In this document: one piece after another, positions 1 to 8,726 of the stretch
Numbering within the stretch: the stretch's first letter is position 1
Layout: each line of letters opens with the position of its first letter
Source of the DNA: Agreia sp. VKM Ac-1783
Lineage (GTDB): Bacteria > Actinomycetota > Actinomycetes > Actinomycetales > Microbacteriaceae
DNA length: 64,000 bases
Assembly: GCF_900177765.1 (NCBI RefSeq)
Contig: NZ_FXWI01000001.1
Coordinates: 1 to 64,000 of the forward strand
Direction of reading: 5' to 3'
Program-made: the position numbers and the translations under genes
The notes under the pieces: model-generated
Database searches by the model: none
What the model was told of the DNA's origin: nothing
What the model saw: the letters and a program-made list of their open reading frames with translations, nothing else

Positions 1-404
1 GTCACCGTCAGCAGGGCCAGGGCGGCCGGGGCGAGGAGCGCTGCGAACACGCCTTGCAGTCCGCGCGCGATGATGAGTTCGGTGCCGTTCTGGGCCATAC
101 CACCGATAGCGGAGGCGATACCGAAGCCGAGCATGCCCACGAGGAAGGTGCGCTTGCGGCCCCAGTAGTCGGCAACTCGGCCGCCGAGCAGCAGCAGAGC
201 ACCGAATGCCAGGGCGTAGGCGGTGATAACCCACTGGCGCTCTACGTCACTGAGGCCGAGCTCCTGCTGGGCCTGCGGGAGAGCGATGTTGACGATGGTG
301 CCGTCGAGCACCACGACGAGCTGAGTGAGCGCGAGAACGACGAGCGCCCACCAGCGCTGGGGAGAGGCGGACATTGCGGACACAGGCCGCGAGGGCATAG
401 ACAT
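1..404 (-). CDS. MFS drug exporter, DHA2 type, N-terminal part (runs off the window)
   Basis: Only the first 134 codons are inside the window; the frame stays open to base 1. The visible protein has a hydrophobic first helix with the motif VVLDGTIVNIALP and, after a second helix, the MFS motif A loop GGRVADYWGRKR. Both are typical of the 14-helix DHA2 (EmrB/QacA) proton antiporters that export drugs or other amphipathic compounds across the cytoplasmic membrane. ATG at 404 is chosen, with GGAG about 9 bases upstream; a second in-frame ATG lies two codons later. Substrate cannot be told. The gene reads away from the catabolic island and may be unrelated to it. Confidence 0.85.
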   Translation of the reverse strand, partial: MSMPSRPVSAMSASPQRWWALVVLALTQLVVVLDGTIVNIALPQAQQELGLSDVERQWVITAYALAFGALLLLGGRVADYWGRKRTFLVGMLGFGIASAIGGMAQNGTELIIARGLQGVFAALLAPAALALLTV

Positions 405-613
405 AGAAAAAATCTCCGGGGCTAGATGAGGGCGCCGGAGGTTTCGAGCCTCGGATCGACCGCGCAAAGCGCTCAGTCAACCGCTCCGATCAGAATCGGC
501 CAGACAACGACCATAATCTATTTCTGACTTCGACCGTCAGTGCATTTCCCCAAATCTTTCGGCGTGCGAGCATCTGACAAGGTGTGCGGCTCCAAGTCGC
601 CTCGCCGAGTCGA

Positions 614-2209
614 TCATTCGCGTTTGGAAGAGTGCTGGAAGGTGCGCAACTGGAGCATGAGGGAGAATCTGGACTCGCTGTTGCCCAGATCGATCCCGCC
701 GATCTCAGCGACTCGGCGCAGACGGTACCGGAAGGTATTGGCATGGACGTGTAGCGACACCGAGGCCGCTGACACATCGCCGAACGCGTCGAGCCACGCC
801 CTGAGCGTGTCGACCAGGTCGGTGTCGTGACGAGCGTCGTATGTGATCAGGCGATCCAAAGGGCCGGTCGGCTGCACATGCTCGGCCGCCATGATGTCGG
901 TGAGGCGCTGCAGAAGCACCGCGTCTTGAAGCTCGGTTGCGTGCACGAGCAGCGGTACGGTTGGCTGTGGTCGGGCCGACTGCAGGAGGAACGCTCTCAG
1001 CGCCTGGTCGGCCGACCTCCGGCTGTCTGGGGTGTCGGCGGCGTCTGCCACGGTATCGCCGATGACAGCCAGAAGCGCCTGAGCGCTCCACTTCTGTACG
1101 AACATCTGCACGGTCGATGTAACGGTGATGTCGCCGTTCTTGCCGAGCGGTACCACAGCGTAGACGTGACCGTCGACGAGCGCACTGCGCGCCTTGGGGA
1201 AGGTGGCCTGCATGTGCGAGCCGAAGACGAGGGCCGCCTCGCGCATGGCGGTGTCCATGGCGCCCGGCTCCTGCGAGGCGATGACCACGACTACCCACCG
1301 GGACCGGGTGATCCCGAGTTTGAATGCTTCCTCGCGCGCGGCCGGCCCGCCCCGCATGAGGCTGAGTACCTGGGCCGTTGCACCACCCTGGGCTGCGCGT
1401 TCCACCGCAGCAAGCTCGGCGACGTTGGGAGCGATCATCGCGGCACCCCTCAGCAGGGCCTCGTGCAATTCTGCGCTCGGCCCAGCCGCAGTGGCTGCCC
1501 AGATCGACCCCAGGGTGTGGCCCTTGTGATGAAGGCGCACGACCGCGCGGGGGATTGTGCCACCGACGCCCTCGGTCGGAACGTGCACCACCTCGTCACG
1601 CCCGTAGATGCGTTTGAAGTACCCTTCGGAACGGAGGAAGTCGGTGTTGTGCTGTGACACCTGGCGAGCGAGCACGGTGGCCTTGCGGGCTTCGTCCGCC
1701 CGGTTCTGGTCATCCGAGAAGGCCAGGATCTTCGATCCCAGATCCTCGATCGTGACGGGTGCGTCGACCATCTGGGAGACGGCGTTGGCGAGCGCGAAGA
1801 GGTCCACTCCACCCTGTCGGCCCGTGGTCTGCCCCGGCGACAGCGCGTCACCGAGGATCTGGTGCACGGAGACGATGAGTTGCCGCCAGGTGTACCCCTC
1901 GGCGAGCTCGAACACGGCGATGCCGCCCTCGACGGCCTCACGCACAGCCTCGCGGGGTGCTGCGGCCGCGCTGCGCACGATCACCGCGATGACCCCGCGG
2001 AGGCTCGCCTCTGCGAGCAGTTCGGCGAGGGCCGTCGCACCGCCCACACCCGGGCAGAGGAGGACGGTGCCCTCAGCCGCTTCGATGGATTCCACGGGGT
2101 CGTAGTAGTGGATGTCCGCGACGGGCGCGGAAGCGGCGATCCTGCCGGCGACGAGTTCGAGGACCGACGGTCCGAGCTCGCCGAGCATCTCTCCCAGGAC
2201 AACTGCCAC
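614..2209 (-). CDS. PucR-family transcriptional regulator
   Basis: A protein of about 530 residues ending in the PucR C-terminal helix-turn-helix (LHVHANTFRYRLRRVAEIGGIDL), the part that binds DNA in this family. The N-terminal half (IHYYDP, GTVLLCPGV) looks like the sensory PucR domain. PucR proteins usually activate neighbouring catabolic genes in response to a small ligand. The gene is divergent from a peptide-type ABC importer and is the best candidate regulator of it. The open frame extends to 2434, but that extension is basic and unlike coding sequence. GTG at 2209 has GGAGAG 11 bases upstream; ATG at 2188 is the alternative, with GGGAG only 2 bases away. Confidence 0.85.
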   Translation of the reverse strand: MAVVLGEMLGELGPSVLELVAGRIAASAPVADIHYYDPVESIEAAEGTVLLCPGVGGATALAELLAEASLRGVIAVIVRSAAAAPREAVREAVEGGIAVFELAEGYTWRQLIVSVHQILGDALSPGQTTGRQGGVDLFALANAVSQMVDAPVTIEDLGSKILAFSDDQNRADEARKATVLARQVSQHNTDFLRSEGYFKRIYGRDEVVHVPTEGVGGTIPRAVVRLHHKGHTLGSIWAATAAGPSAELHEALLRGAAMIAPNVAELAAVERAAQGGATAQVLSLMRGGPAAREEAFKLGITRSRWVVVVIASQEPGAMDTAMREAALVFGSHMQATFPKARSALVDGHVYAVVPLGKNGDITVTSTVQMFVQKWSAQALLAVIGDTVADAADTPDSRRSADQALRAFLLQSARPQPTVPLLVHATELQDAVLLQRLTDIMAAEHVQPTGPLDRLITYDARHDTDLVDTLRAWLDAFGDVSAASVSLHVHANTFRYRLRRVAEIGGIDLGNSESRFSLMLQLRTFQHSSKRE

Positions 2210-2298
2210 GAAACACCACGCTCTCCGACGCCGTGAATGACTCCCGGCTTCGTGCTCGAGTGTACAAGCGGACGATCCGATCGACGGGTGAGGAGGCT

Positions 2299-2347
2299 TG
2301 GTGAACCGGACATAGCCGGGCCGTACTTTCTGGTGAACGCAACATAG
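2299..2347. promoter_or_regulatory. Two direct repeats in the pucR-like/ABC divergent promoter region
   Basis: TGGTGAACCGGACATAG (2299-2315) and TGGTGAACGCAACATAG (2331-2347) match at 15 of 17 positions and start 32 bp apart, about three helical turns. They lie in the intergenic region between the PucR-type regulator and the importer operon, which fits a tandem binding site for that regulator. Their function is inferred from position and repetition only. Confidence 0.55.
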
Positions 2348-2458
2348 TGACGGTGTTTCGCGCCGGATACCTTCTACTCCAAGGGTTCGCCGGATCCCAC
2401 GGGCGTCTCCAGCAGATGTATCACGGACGCTCACCCTTCACCTACGAAAGCTGAAATC

Positions 2459-4015
2459 ATGACAGCCATGTTCTCGTCACATGCTCGTCGAGCGCTGGCC
2501 CTTGGGGTCTCACTCGCTGTAGCAGCACTCACCCTCGCAGGTTGTAGCGGGGCACCCTCGACCTCCAGTTCCAAGGAACTCACAATCGGCATGCAGACGA
2601 GCCCCGCCTCGCTCGACCCTGCACTGCTCGACCCCGGCCTCACCTACTTCGCCGACCTGGCGTACACGCCCCTCATCATCCGCGGTTCCGACGGAACGCT
2701 GCGACCGGGTCTGGCCACGGAGTGGGGATACATCGGTGACGGCAACACCACCTTCCAGCTCAAGCTGCGCGATGGCGTCGAGTTCTCGGATGGCGGCAAG
2801 CTGACCGCTCAAGGCGTCGTCGATCACCTGAACTATGTGCAGTCCGCGGGCGCCACTCCCTCCACCTGGCTCAGCGGCGCGACCTTCACTGCCGTCGACG
2901 ACATGACCGTCCAGGTCTCCTTGGCCAGCCCGGTGCCCAACGTCGAGTTCTTCTTCAGCCAGTTCGGTACAGGCCTCGCTGATGTGATCAGCCCCGACGG
3001 CCTCGCCGATCCCGCGTCGCTCGGCACGACTACTCACGGAGCCGGCCCCTATGTTCTCGACAAGGCTGCGACTGTCACGGGTGACCACTACGTGTACACC
3101 GCGAACCCCACTTACTGGGATGCCGAGAACGTGCACTGGGACAAAGTCACGATCAAGGTCATCGCGAACCAGAGTTCGATCCTGAACTCGATGAAGTCGG
3201 GACAGATCGATATCGCTCCGTTCGACTACACCACCGCAGCGGACGCCGAGGCCGCAGGCATGAACGTGCATTCCGTGCCGAACGTGTTCACAGGCCTCAA
3301 CCTGCTCGACCGAGCCGGCACCCTGGTGCCCGCCCTCGGTGACGTTCGCGTTCGACAGGCGATCAACTTCGCGATCGACCGCGATGCCGTAGGAAAAGCG
3401 CTCTACGGCGACTTCGCCGACCCCACTACGCAGACCACTCAGGATACGGGCTTCCAGGAGGATCTCGACGACTACTACGCCTACGACCCAGACAAAGCGC
3501 GCAAACTGCTCGCCGAGGCCGGCTACCCCGACGGATTCGAGTTCACTGTCGCCTCCACACCGTTCTTCAACGGCGACACAATGGTGCAGGCGATCGCCGG
3601 CCAGTTGGCAGAGGTGGGCATCACGCTGAAGATGGAGAGCATCGCAGACACCAGTGAGTGGGCGACGCGTATGTCGTCCGGCGAGTTCCCGGCAGCCTCG
3701 ATCGGGTACGGCAGCCTTCCGCTCTCGGTCGAAGGTCCTGGACTGTTCCTGCCGACCGCCTTCTTCAACGCCTTCCACAGTGAGGACGCGCAGCTCACCG
3801 ATCTCTACGGACAGCTGCTTGTCGCCGCACCGGACGACGTGCAGAGCGTAAGCGAGAAGCTTCAGAAGCGCGTCGTCGAACTCGCATGGTTTGCTCCGGT
3901 CGGCTGGGCCCCGCTCGGCTACTACTGGTCGGACAAGGTCGACTCGACCGAGCTCAACGCAACGACGGGTCTCTCGCCCAGCGCCGCGATCATCGACGTC
4001 AAGCCCGCTGACTGA
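2459..4015 (+). CDS. ABC transporter substrate-binding lipoprotein, family 5 (peptide/opine/nickel type)
   Basis: 518 residues, the usual length for SBP_bac_5 proteins such as DppA/OppA. The N-terminus has a positive region, a hydrophobic stretch and a lipobox ending LTLAGC with the lipidated Cys at residue 29. The mature part begins ELTIGMQTSPASLDPALLD and contains VRQAINFAIDRDAVGKALYG and DKARKLLAEAGYP, both family hallmarks. It should sit on the outer face of the membrane and deliver a peptide-like solute to the permeases encoded next. A second in-frame ATG lies three codons in. First gene of an operon running to about 8641. Ligand unknown; the neighbouring amidases and D-amino-acid enzymes suggest an amino-acid conjugate. 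Confidence 0.92.
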   Translation: MTAMFSSHARRALALGVSLAVAALTLAGCSGAPSTSSSKELTIGMQTSPASLDPALLDPGLTYFADLAYTPLIIRGSDGTLRPGLATEWGYIGDGNTTFQLKLRDGVEFSDGGKLTAQGVVDHLNYVQSAGATPSTWLSGATFTAVDDMTVQVSLASPVPNVEFFFSQFGTGLADVISPDGLADPASLGTTTHGAGPYVLDKAATVTGDHYVYTANPTYWDAENVHWDKVTIKVIANQSSILNSMKSGQIDIAPFDYTTAADAEAAGMNVHSVPNVFTGLNLLDRAGTLVPALGDVRVRQAINFAIDRDAVGKALYGDFADPTTQTTQDTGFQEDLDDYYAYDPDKARKLLAEAGYPDGFEFTVASTPFFNGDTMVQAIAGQLAEVGITLKMESIADTSEWATRMSSGEFPAASIGYGSLPLSVEGPGLFLPTAFFNAFHSEDAQLTDLYGQLLVAAPDDVQSVSEKLQKRVVELAWFAPVGWAPLGYYWSDKVDSTELNATTGLSPSAAIIDVKPAD

Positions 4016-4069
4016 AGCTGAGGAGCAAGCAATTATGAGGTCCAGCCACCTTTCCGAGGGAGTTTCGTC

Positions 4070-5011
4070 GTGATTCGCCTCCTGGCGAGGTGGCTGGGTA
4101 CCTCAGCGTTACTCCTCTTCGTTGTATCTGCCCTCACCTTCGTGCTCACCGCGCTCGCGCCCGGAGATGCGGCCCGGGTCATCCTGGGCAAGAACGGAAC
4201 AGAAGAGCAGTATCAGGCCCTTCGGCTACAGCTCGGCCTCGACGAGCCCCTGCCGGTTCGGTATTGGAACTGGCTGAGTGGTGCCCTTCACGGAGATCTG
4301 GGCGTGTCCATCTACAGTCAGCAGAGCGTGACCGACATCATCGGTGGACGCCTGGCTCCCACGCTCGCCCTGGTGGTCGGGGGCCTGATCTTCTCGGCGG
4401 TCTTGGGCATAGCGCTGGGCATCGCGAGTGCCCGCGGTCGTGGTCGCTTGTCGAAAGTGACAGACGTGATCTCGCTCCTCGGGGTATCGATTCCGCCTTT
4501 CTGGCTGGGCTTCATCCTCGTGACCGCCTTCGCGGTCGCCCTCCCCTTATTCCCCGCAACGGGCTACGTCGACTTCGCCAGCTCGCCCTCTGAATGGGCG
4601 CGCAGTCTGGTACTTCCCGTCATCACGCTCGGCGTGGGGGGCGTCGCCCTCATTGCGAAGCAGACACGCGACGCGATGAGCAAGCAGCTGAGTCTCGATT
4701 ACGTCGACGCCATGCGGGCGCAGGGACTGTCCGAGCGCTCGATCGTCTTCAGGCACGTGCTCAAGAATGCGGCCATTCCGATCACGACGGTCCTCGGAAT
4801 CCTGTTCACGGGCCTCTTCAGTGGAACCGTGCTTGTCGAGAACGTCTTCGCGCTTCCGGGACTCGGCGGTCTCATCGTGCAGGCGACGGCTTCGCATGAC
4901 ATCCCCATCGTGGAGGGGGTGGCACTGGTGTTCGCACTCGTCGTGGTGCTCACGAACCTCGTCGTCGACATCATCAACGGCCTGCTCAATCCGAAGGCGA
5001 GACTCGCATGA
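4070..5011 (+). CDS. ABC transporter permease, DppB type
   Basis: 313 residues with six predicted membrane helices. An N-terminal helix is followed by the conserved stretch ILGKNGTEEQYQALRLQLGLDEPLP seen in DppB/OppB/NikB proteins, and near the C-terminus there is a cytoplasmic EAA loop (DYVDAMRAQGLSERSIVFRH) that contacts the ATPase. GTG start at 4070 with GAGGG about 9 bases upstream. The last codons overlap the ATG of the next gene (ATGA at 5008-5011), so the two are translationally coupled. With the following fused permease-ATPase it forms the membrane channel of the importer. Confidence 0.92.
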   Translation: MIRLLARWLGTSALLLFVVSALTFVLTALAPGDAARVILGKNGTEEQYQALRLQLGLDEPLPVRYWNWLSGALHGDLGVSIYSQQSVTDIIGGRLAPTLALVVGGLIFSAVLGIALGIASARGRGRLSKVTDVISLLGVSIPPFWLGFILVTAFAVALPLFPATGYVDFASSPSEWARSLVLPVITLGVGGVALIAKQTRDAMSKQLSLDYVDAMRAQGLSERSIVFRHVLKNAAIPITTVLGILFTGLFSGTVLVENVFALPGLGGLIVQATASHDIPIVEGVALVFALVVVLTNLVVDIINGLLNPKARLA

Positions 5012-6873
5012 ATTCCGTACGCGCTTTTCTGCGCAAACCGCTGGCGGTCGCCGCTCTTGTCTTCCTTGTGGTCGTGGTGCTCGCGTGTCTGTTCGCCGAC
5101 GTACTGGCGCCCTACGATCCCATCGCTCAGGACCTTGCGGCGGCGAACTCCCTGCCCACCCCTGCTCACCTCCTCGGTGCGGACACCCTGGGTCGTGACA
5201 TCTTGAGTCGACTGCTGTTCGGTGGGCAGGTGACGCTCTCTGGCTCGCTCGTCGCGGTGTTGGTGTTCTTGGTCTTCGGCCTCACCCTCGGAATGCTCGC
5301 GGGCTACGTTCGCGGTGTGCTCGACGTGGTTCTGACAAAGATCGTCGAAGTACTGTACGCGGTGCCGGTGATCATCATCCTTCTCGTCGTGCTGTCGGTG
5401 TTCAGCCAGAACCTCGTGGTGGCCATGGTGACCCTGGGCGTTCTCGGCTTCGGCGGGCTCTTCCGGGTCGTGCGCGCCACCACGCTCGCCGCCAGCGGCG
5501 AACTGTACGTCAAGGCAGCGCGCGCTTCCGGATTGAGCCATGGCAAGGTGCTGTGGCGACACATACTCCCGAACGTCTGGGGGCCGGTGATCGTGCAGGT
5601 TTCGCTGTTCGCGGCCTCTGCTGTACTCGTCGAGAGCGGACTGGCGTTCCTCGGGTTCTCGGTGAAGGCCCCCGACCCGAGTTGGGGCTCGATGATCAGT
5701 GATGCCTCGCAGGCCCTGACCCGTTACCCGTGGTTGCTGGTGCCGCCGGGGGCTACCATCGCTCTCGTCGTGTTGTGCCTCGGACTCGTCGGCGACGGTG
5801 TGCGCGACTCGATGTCACGCGATGGCAGGGCACCGGCGCGCAACACCGGAGCCCGCGCAGCACTCCCAGACAGGGATGTGCCCGAGACAAACGACTCCGC
5901 ACTTCTCAGCGTGCGCGACCTCTCGGTCGGTTTCGGTCGCGGCTCCGACACGACCATTGTCGTGCGTAACGTGAACTTCGACGTCATGCGCGGCGAGGCG
6001 CTCGGCATCGTGGGCGAATCCGGCAGCGGCAAGACCGTCACGGCGAGAGCGCTGATCGGACTGCTGGGTTCCGGCGGCCGTGTTCTCGGAGGCTCGATCA
6101 CTTTCGACGGTGTCAGTCTCGGCACGCTCGGACGCTCCGCTTTGGCGCGCTTACGAGGATCGGGCATCGGGCTCATTCCGCAGGAGCCGATGAACACTCT
6201 CGATCCTGTCTTCACCATCGGCTCCCAACTCCGGGAGGTGATTCGCCGTCACGACAGATCCTCGCGGCGGGCGAGCGAAGAGCGCGCTGTCGAGCTGCTG
6301 GAACTTGTCGGCATCCACGACCCGGCGGCGGTGCTGCGGAAGTATCCCCACGAGCTCTCCGGCGGAATGGCGCAACGCATCGGCATCGCTCTGGCGCTGG
6401 CCGGACGGCCGAAGCTTCTGATCGCCGATGAGCCGACAACTGCCCTCGACGTGACTGTGCAGCAGCAGATTCTCGATCTGCTCGTCGAACTCCGCCATCG
6501 ATTCGGAATGGCTCTCGTGCTCGTCACGCACGACTGGGGCGTGCTCGCGGACGTCTGCGATCGCGCGGCCGTGATGTACGCGGGGGAAGTCGTGGAAGAG
6601 GCCGCGGTGGTCGAGCTGTACGAGCGGCCCCTGCACCCCTATACCCGTGCGCTGATCGCGGCAAATCCGCATGGCGCGGTGCCAGGGGAACCGCTGCCGA
6701 GCATCCCGGGTCAGGTTCCGCCGCCGACGGCGTGGCCGAAGGGCTGTCACTTCGCGAGCAGGTGCGCGTTGGCGACGGACGCCTGCCGCGAGGCCCCCAT
6801 ACCGTTCGTGCTTCCCGAGCCCGACCGCGGCAGCCGATGTATCCGTATTGACGCACTGGTAGGTGAGGCATGA
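5008..6873 (+). CDS. Fused ABC permease and ATPase (DppC-DppD in one chain)
   Basis: A 621-residue protein joining two subunits that are separate in most Dpp/Opp systems. Residues 1 to about 275 are a DppC-type permease with LLGADTLGRDILSRLLFG and the EAA loop ELYVKAARASGLSHGKV. A hydrophilic linker of about 20 residues follows. The rest is an OppD/DppD-type ATPase with Walker A GESGSGKT (about residue 336), signature LSGGMAQR, Walker B LLIADEP and a C-terminal oligopeptide-transporter extension with a Cys pair (CHFASRC). No stop or frameshift occurs between the parts. Such fusions are known in actinobacterial peptide/nickel transporters. Overlaps both neighbours by 4 bases. Confidence 0.92.
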   Translation: MNSVRAFLRKPLAVAALVFLVVVVLACLFADVLAPYDPIAQDLAAANSLPTPAHLLGADTLGRDILSRLLFGGQVTLSGSLVAVLVFLVFGLTLGMLAGYVRGVLDVVLTKIVEVLYAVPVIIILLVVLSVFSQNLVVAMVTLGVLGFGGLFRVVRATTLAASGELYVKAARASGLSHGKVLWRHILPNVWGPVIVQVSLFAASAVLVESGLAFLGFSVKAPDPSWGSMISDASQALTRYPWLLVPPGATIALVVLCLGLVGDGVRDSMSRDGRAPARNTGARAALPDRDVPETNDSALLSVRDLSVGFGRGSDTTIVVRNVNFDVMRGEALGIVGESGSGKTVTARALIGLLGSGGRVLGGSITFDGVSLGTLGRSALARLRGSGIGLIPQEPMNTLDPVFTIGSQLREVIRRHDRSSRRASEERAVELLELVGIHDPAAVLRKYPHELSGGMAQRIGIALALAGRPKLLIADEPTTALDVTVQQQILDLLVELRHRFGMALVLVTHDWGVLADVCDRAAVMYAGEVVEEAAVVELYERPLHPYTRALIAANPHGAVPGEPLPSIPGQVPPPTAWPKGCHFASRCALATDACREAPIPFVLPEPDRGSRCIRIDALVGEA

Positions 6874-7685
6874 GCAAATTACTCGAGGTGACTGACCTGA
6901 CGGTGTCCTACCGACGGGGTTTCCGTCATCCCCCGCTGCTGGCCAATGACGGGGTATCGATCTCCATTTCCCGAGGCAAGACTCTCGGCATCGTGGGGGA
7001 GAGCGGCTCGGGCAAATCGACGCTGGGGGATGCCATCCTGGGGTTCGCGCCCGTCTCGAGCGGCAGCATCCGTTTCGATGGCGAGGAGCTGGTCGGTGCC
7101 TCGGCGGCCCGTCGTCGCGAACTGACCAAGAACATCCAGGTCATTTTCCAGAACCCCTACGGCTCACTGAACCCCGCCAAGCCCGTCGGCGCGACTCTTC
7201 TCGAGCCGCTCGTCGCCCATCGGATCGCGAGCGGCGCCGCGGCAACAGCACGCGTGGAAGAGTGGCTCGAAGTCGTTGGACTGCCAGCCGATGCGGCGAA
7301 GCGCTATCCTCGCGACTTCTCGGGCGGGCAGCGTCAGCGCATCGCCATCGCCCGAGCGTTGCTCGTCGAGCCCGAACTTGTCGTATGCGACGAGGCTGTC
7401 AGCGCGCTGGATCTCTCCATTCAAGCTCAGATTCTAAATCTGCTGCTCGACCTCCAGCATCGTCTCGGCGTGAGCTATCTCTTCATCACTCACGACATGG
7501 CTGTCGTGGAGCACATGGCAGATCGCGTCGCAGTGATGCACAGGGGAGTGGTCGTCGAGGAGGGATCTGCCCGCGATGTCGTGCATGCTCCAACCGCTGA
7601 GTACACCCAGGCGCTCCTCGCTGCTGCCCCCTCGCCTGATCCCCGTATCCAGCAAGCGCGTCGACGAGAGCGGACTGCGCCATGA
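6870..7685 (+). CDS. ABC transporter ATP-binding protein, DppF/OppF type
   Basis: 271 residues with Walker A GESGSGKST, the Q-loop region VIFQNPYGSLNPAK, signature FSGGQRQR, Walker B LVVCDEAVSALD and the switch His in FITHDM. It should pair with the ATPase half of the preceding fused protein to power import. Note DEAVSALD rather than the commoner DEPTSALD, a variant frequent in OppF proteins. ATG overlaps the previous stop (ATGA) and the last codons overlap the following hydrolase gene, so it is inside one operon. Confidence 0.93.
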   Translation: MSKLLEVTDLTVSYRRGFRHPPLLANDGVSISISRGKTLGIVGESGSGKSTLGDAILGFAPVSSGSIRFDGEELVGASAARRRELTKNIQVIFQNPYGSLNPAKPVGATLLEPLVAHRIASGAAATARVEEWLEVVGLPADAAKRYPRDFSGGQRQRIAIARALLVEPELVVCDEAVSALDLSIQAQILNLLLDLQHRLGVSYLFITHDMAVVEHMADRVAVMHRGVVVEEGSARDVVHAPTAEYTQALLAAAPSPDPRIQQARRRERTAP

Positions 7686-8641
7686 GCCGCGTCGTGCTGG
7701 AGGAAGCGATTCGTGAGTGGCTCTCACGGAACGAGGAACTCTCGTCGGCCCTCGGTCTCGACGACGATGCACCGAGCGAAGCAGGGCGTGCGTCGAATAG
7801 AGATCTGAGCGACCAGCTGTTTGCAGAATTCGGCCTCCACGCTGACTGGGATGTGTCCGTCGAGGATCATCTGGTCTCGGTGCACGGAGGTGAGATCCGG
7901 GTGCGGCAGTACCGGCCGAACCGTGTGAGGGGTGTTCTGCCGGGATACCTGCTTCTTCATGGCGGAGCCTTCTGGCTCGGGAGCATCGACGAATCGATCA
8001 ATCGAGCATTGGCTTCTCAGCGTGCGGCGGAAGCGGGAGTGTCTCTCTTCGACGTGGACTACCGGCTGGCGCCCGAGCATCCCTTCCCCGCCGGTCTTGA
8101 AGACGCATTCACGGCGCTGACGTGGGTGCACGAGAACCACGACAGTCTCGGGGTCGATCCCGATCGCCTGGTCATCGGAGGAGTCTCCGCGGGCGGCAAT
8201 CTCGCGGCCGCACTCAGTCAGCTCACTCGAGACAGAGGAGGGCCACGGCTCGCAGGTCAGATCCTCGAAGTGCCGTTGGTCGATTTTCGGGGCGCTCTCG
8301 AGTGGTCGGGGGAAGGCGCTGACATCGTCGGAAGCTTGGATCTGGCCGGCGTGGCGGCGTTCTATGCGCCGGGTCAGTCCTTGGACAGCCCGTACCTGTC
8401 GCCGATCGCAGGATCGTTCGAGGGTCTGCCCCCGACGCACGTGATGACTGCGGAGTACGACCTCATCGCTGCTGGCGCAGAGAAGTACGTCGTCGCCTTG
8501 CGCGAGGCCGGCGTCGATGTCTCCTCGACGCGGCACTCGGGGATGCTGCACGGCACACCGGGAATCACCGGGCGAGTGCGGCAGGCCCGGCTGTGGCACG
8601 AGGAGGTATCGGCAGTGCTGCGCGACATGGTCGGACGCTGA
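7682..8641 (+). CDS. Alpha/beta hydrolase, hormone-sensitive-lipase family
   Basis: 319 residues. The HSL (family IV) oxyanion motif is LLLHGGAFWLGS, the nucleophile elbow is GGVSAGGNLAAAL, the acid residue is probably in MTAEYDLIAAGAEKY and the His in HSGMLHG near the C-terminus. These enzymes hydrolyse short acyl esters or amides in the cytoplasm. ATG at 7682 overlaps the stop of the ATPase gene (ATGA), which ties the enzyme to the importer and suggests it acts on the imported compound. Substrate unknown. Related to the next gene, with the same layout (LAPEHPFPAGLEDA against LAPEYPYPVALNEG). Confidence 0.9.
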   Translation: MSRVVLEEAIREWLSRNEELSSALGLDDDAPSEAGRASNRDLSDQLFAEFGLHADWDVSVEDHLVSVHGGEIRVRQYRPNRVRGVLPGYLLLHGGAFWLGSIDESINRALASQRAAEAGVSLFDVDYRLAPEHPFPAGLEDAFTALTWVHENHDSLGVDPDRLVIGGVSAGGNLAAALSQLTRDRGGPRLAGQILEVPLVDFRGALEWSGEGADIVGSLDLAGVAAFYAPGQSLDSPYLSPIAGSFEGLPPTHVMTAEYDLIAAGAEKYVVALREAGVDVSSTRHSGMLHGTPGITGRVRQARLWHEEVSAVLRDMVGR

Positions 8642-8726
8642 CACGGACCGGCCGTCTTCCGAAGCTGTAGCGCAACCCCTTAAACCATCCCGACATCATC
8701 CGCCTCGTCCCAAGAAAGAGGACACC

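Noticed and set aside
523-539. Inverted repeat CTGAC-n7-GTCAG upstream of the MFS exporter gene
   Set aside because: The arms are only 5 bp and no regulator gene stands next to it; expected by chance in a window of this size.
2510-3778. A 422-codon open frame on the minus strand
   Set aside because: It lies wholly opposite the substrate-binding protein gene, which has a clear lipobox and family motifs.
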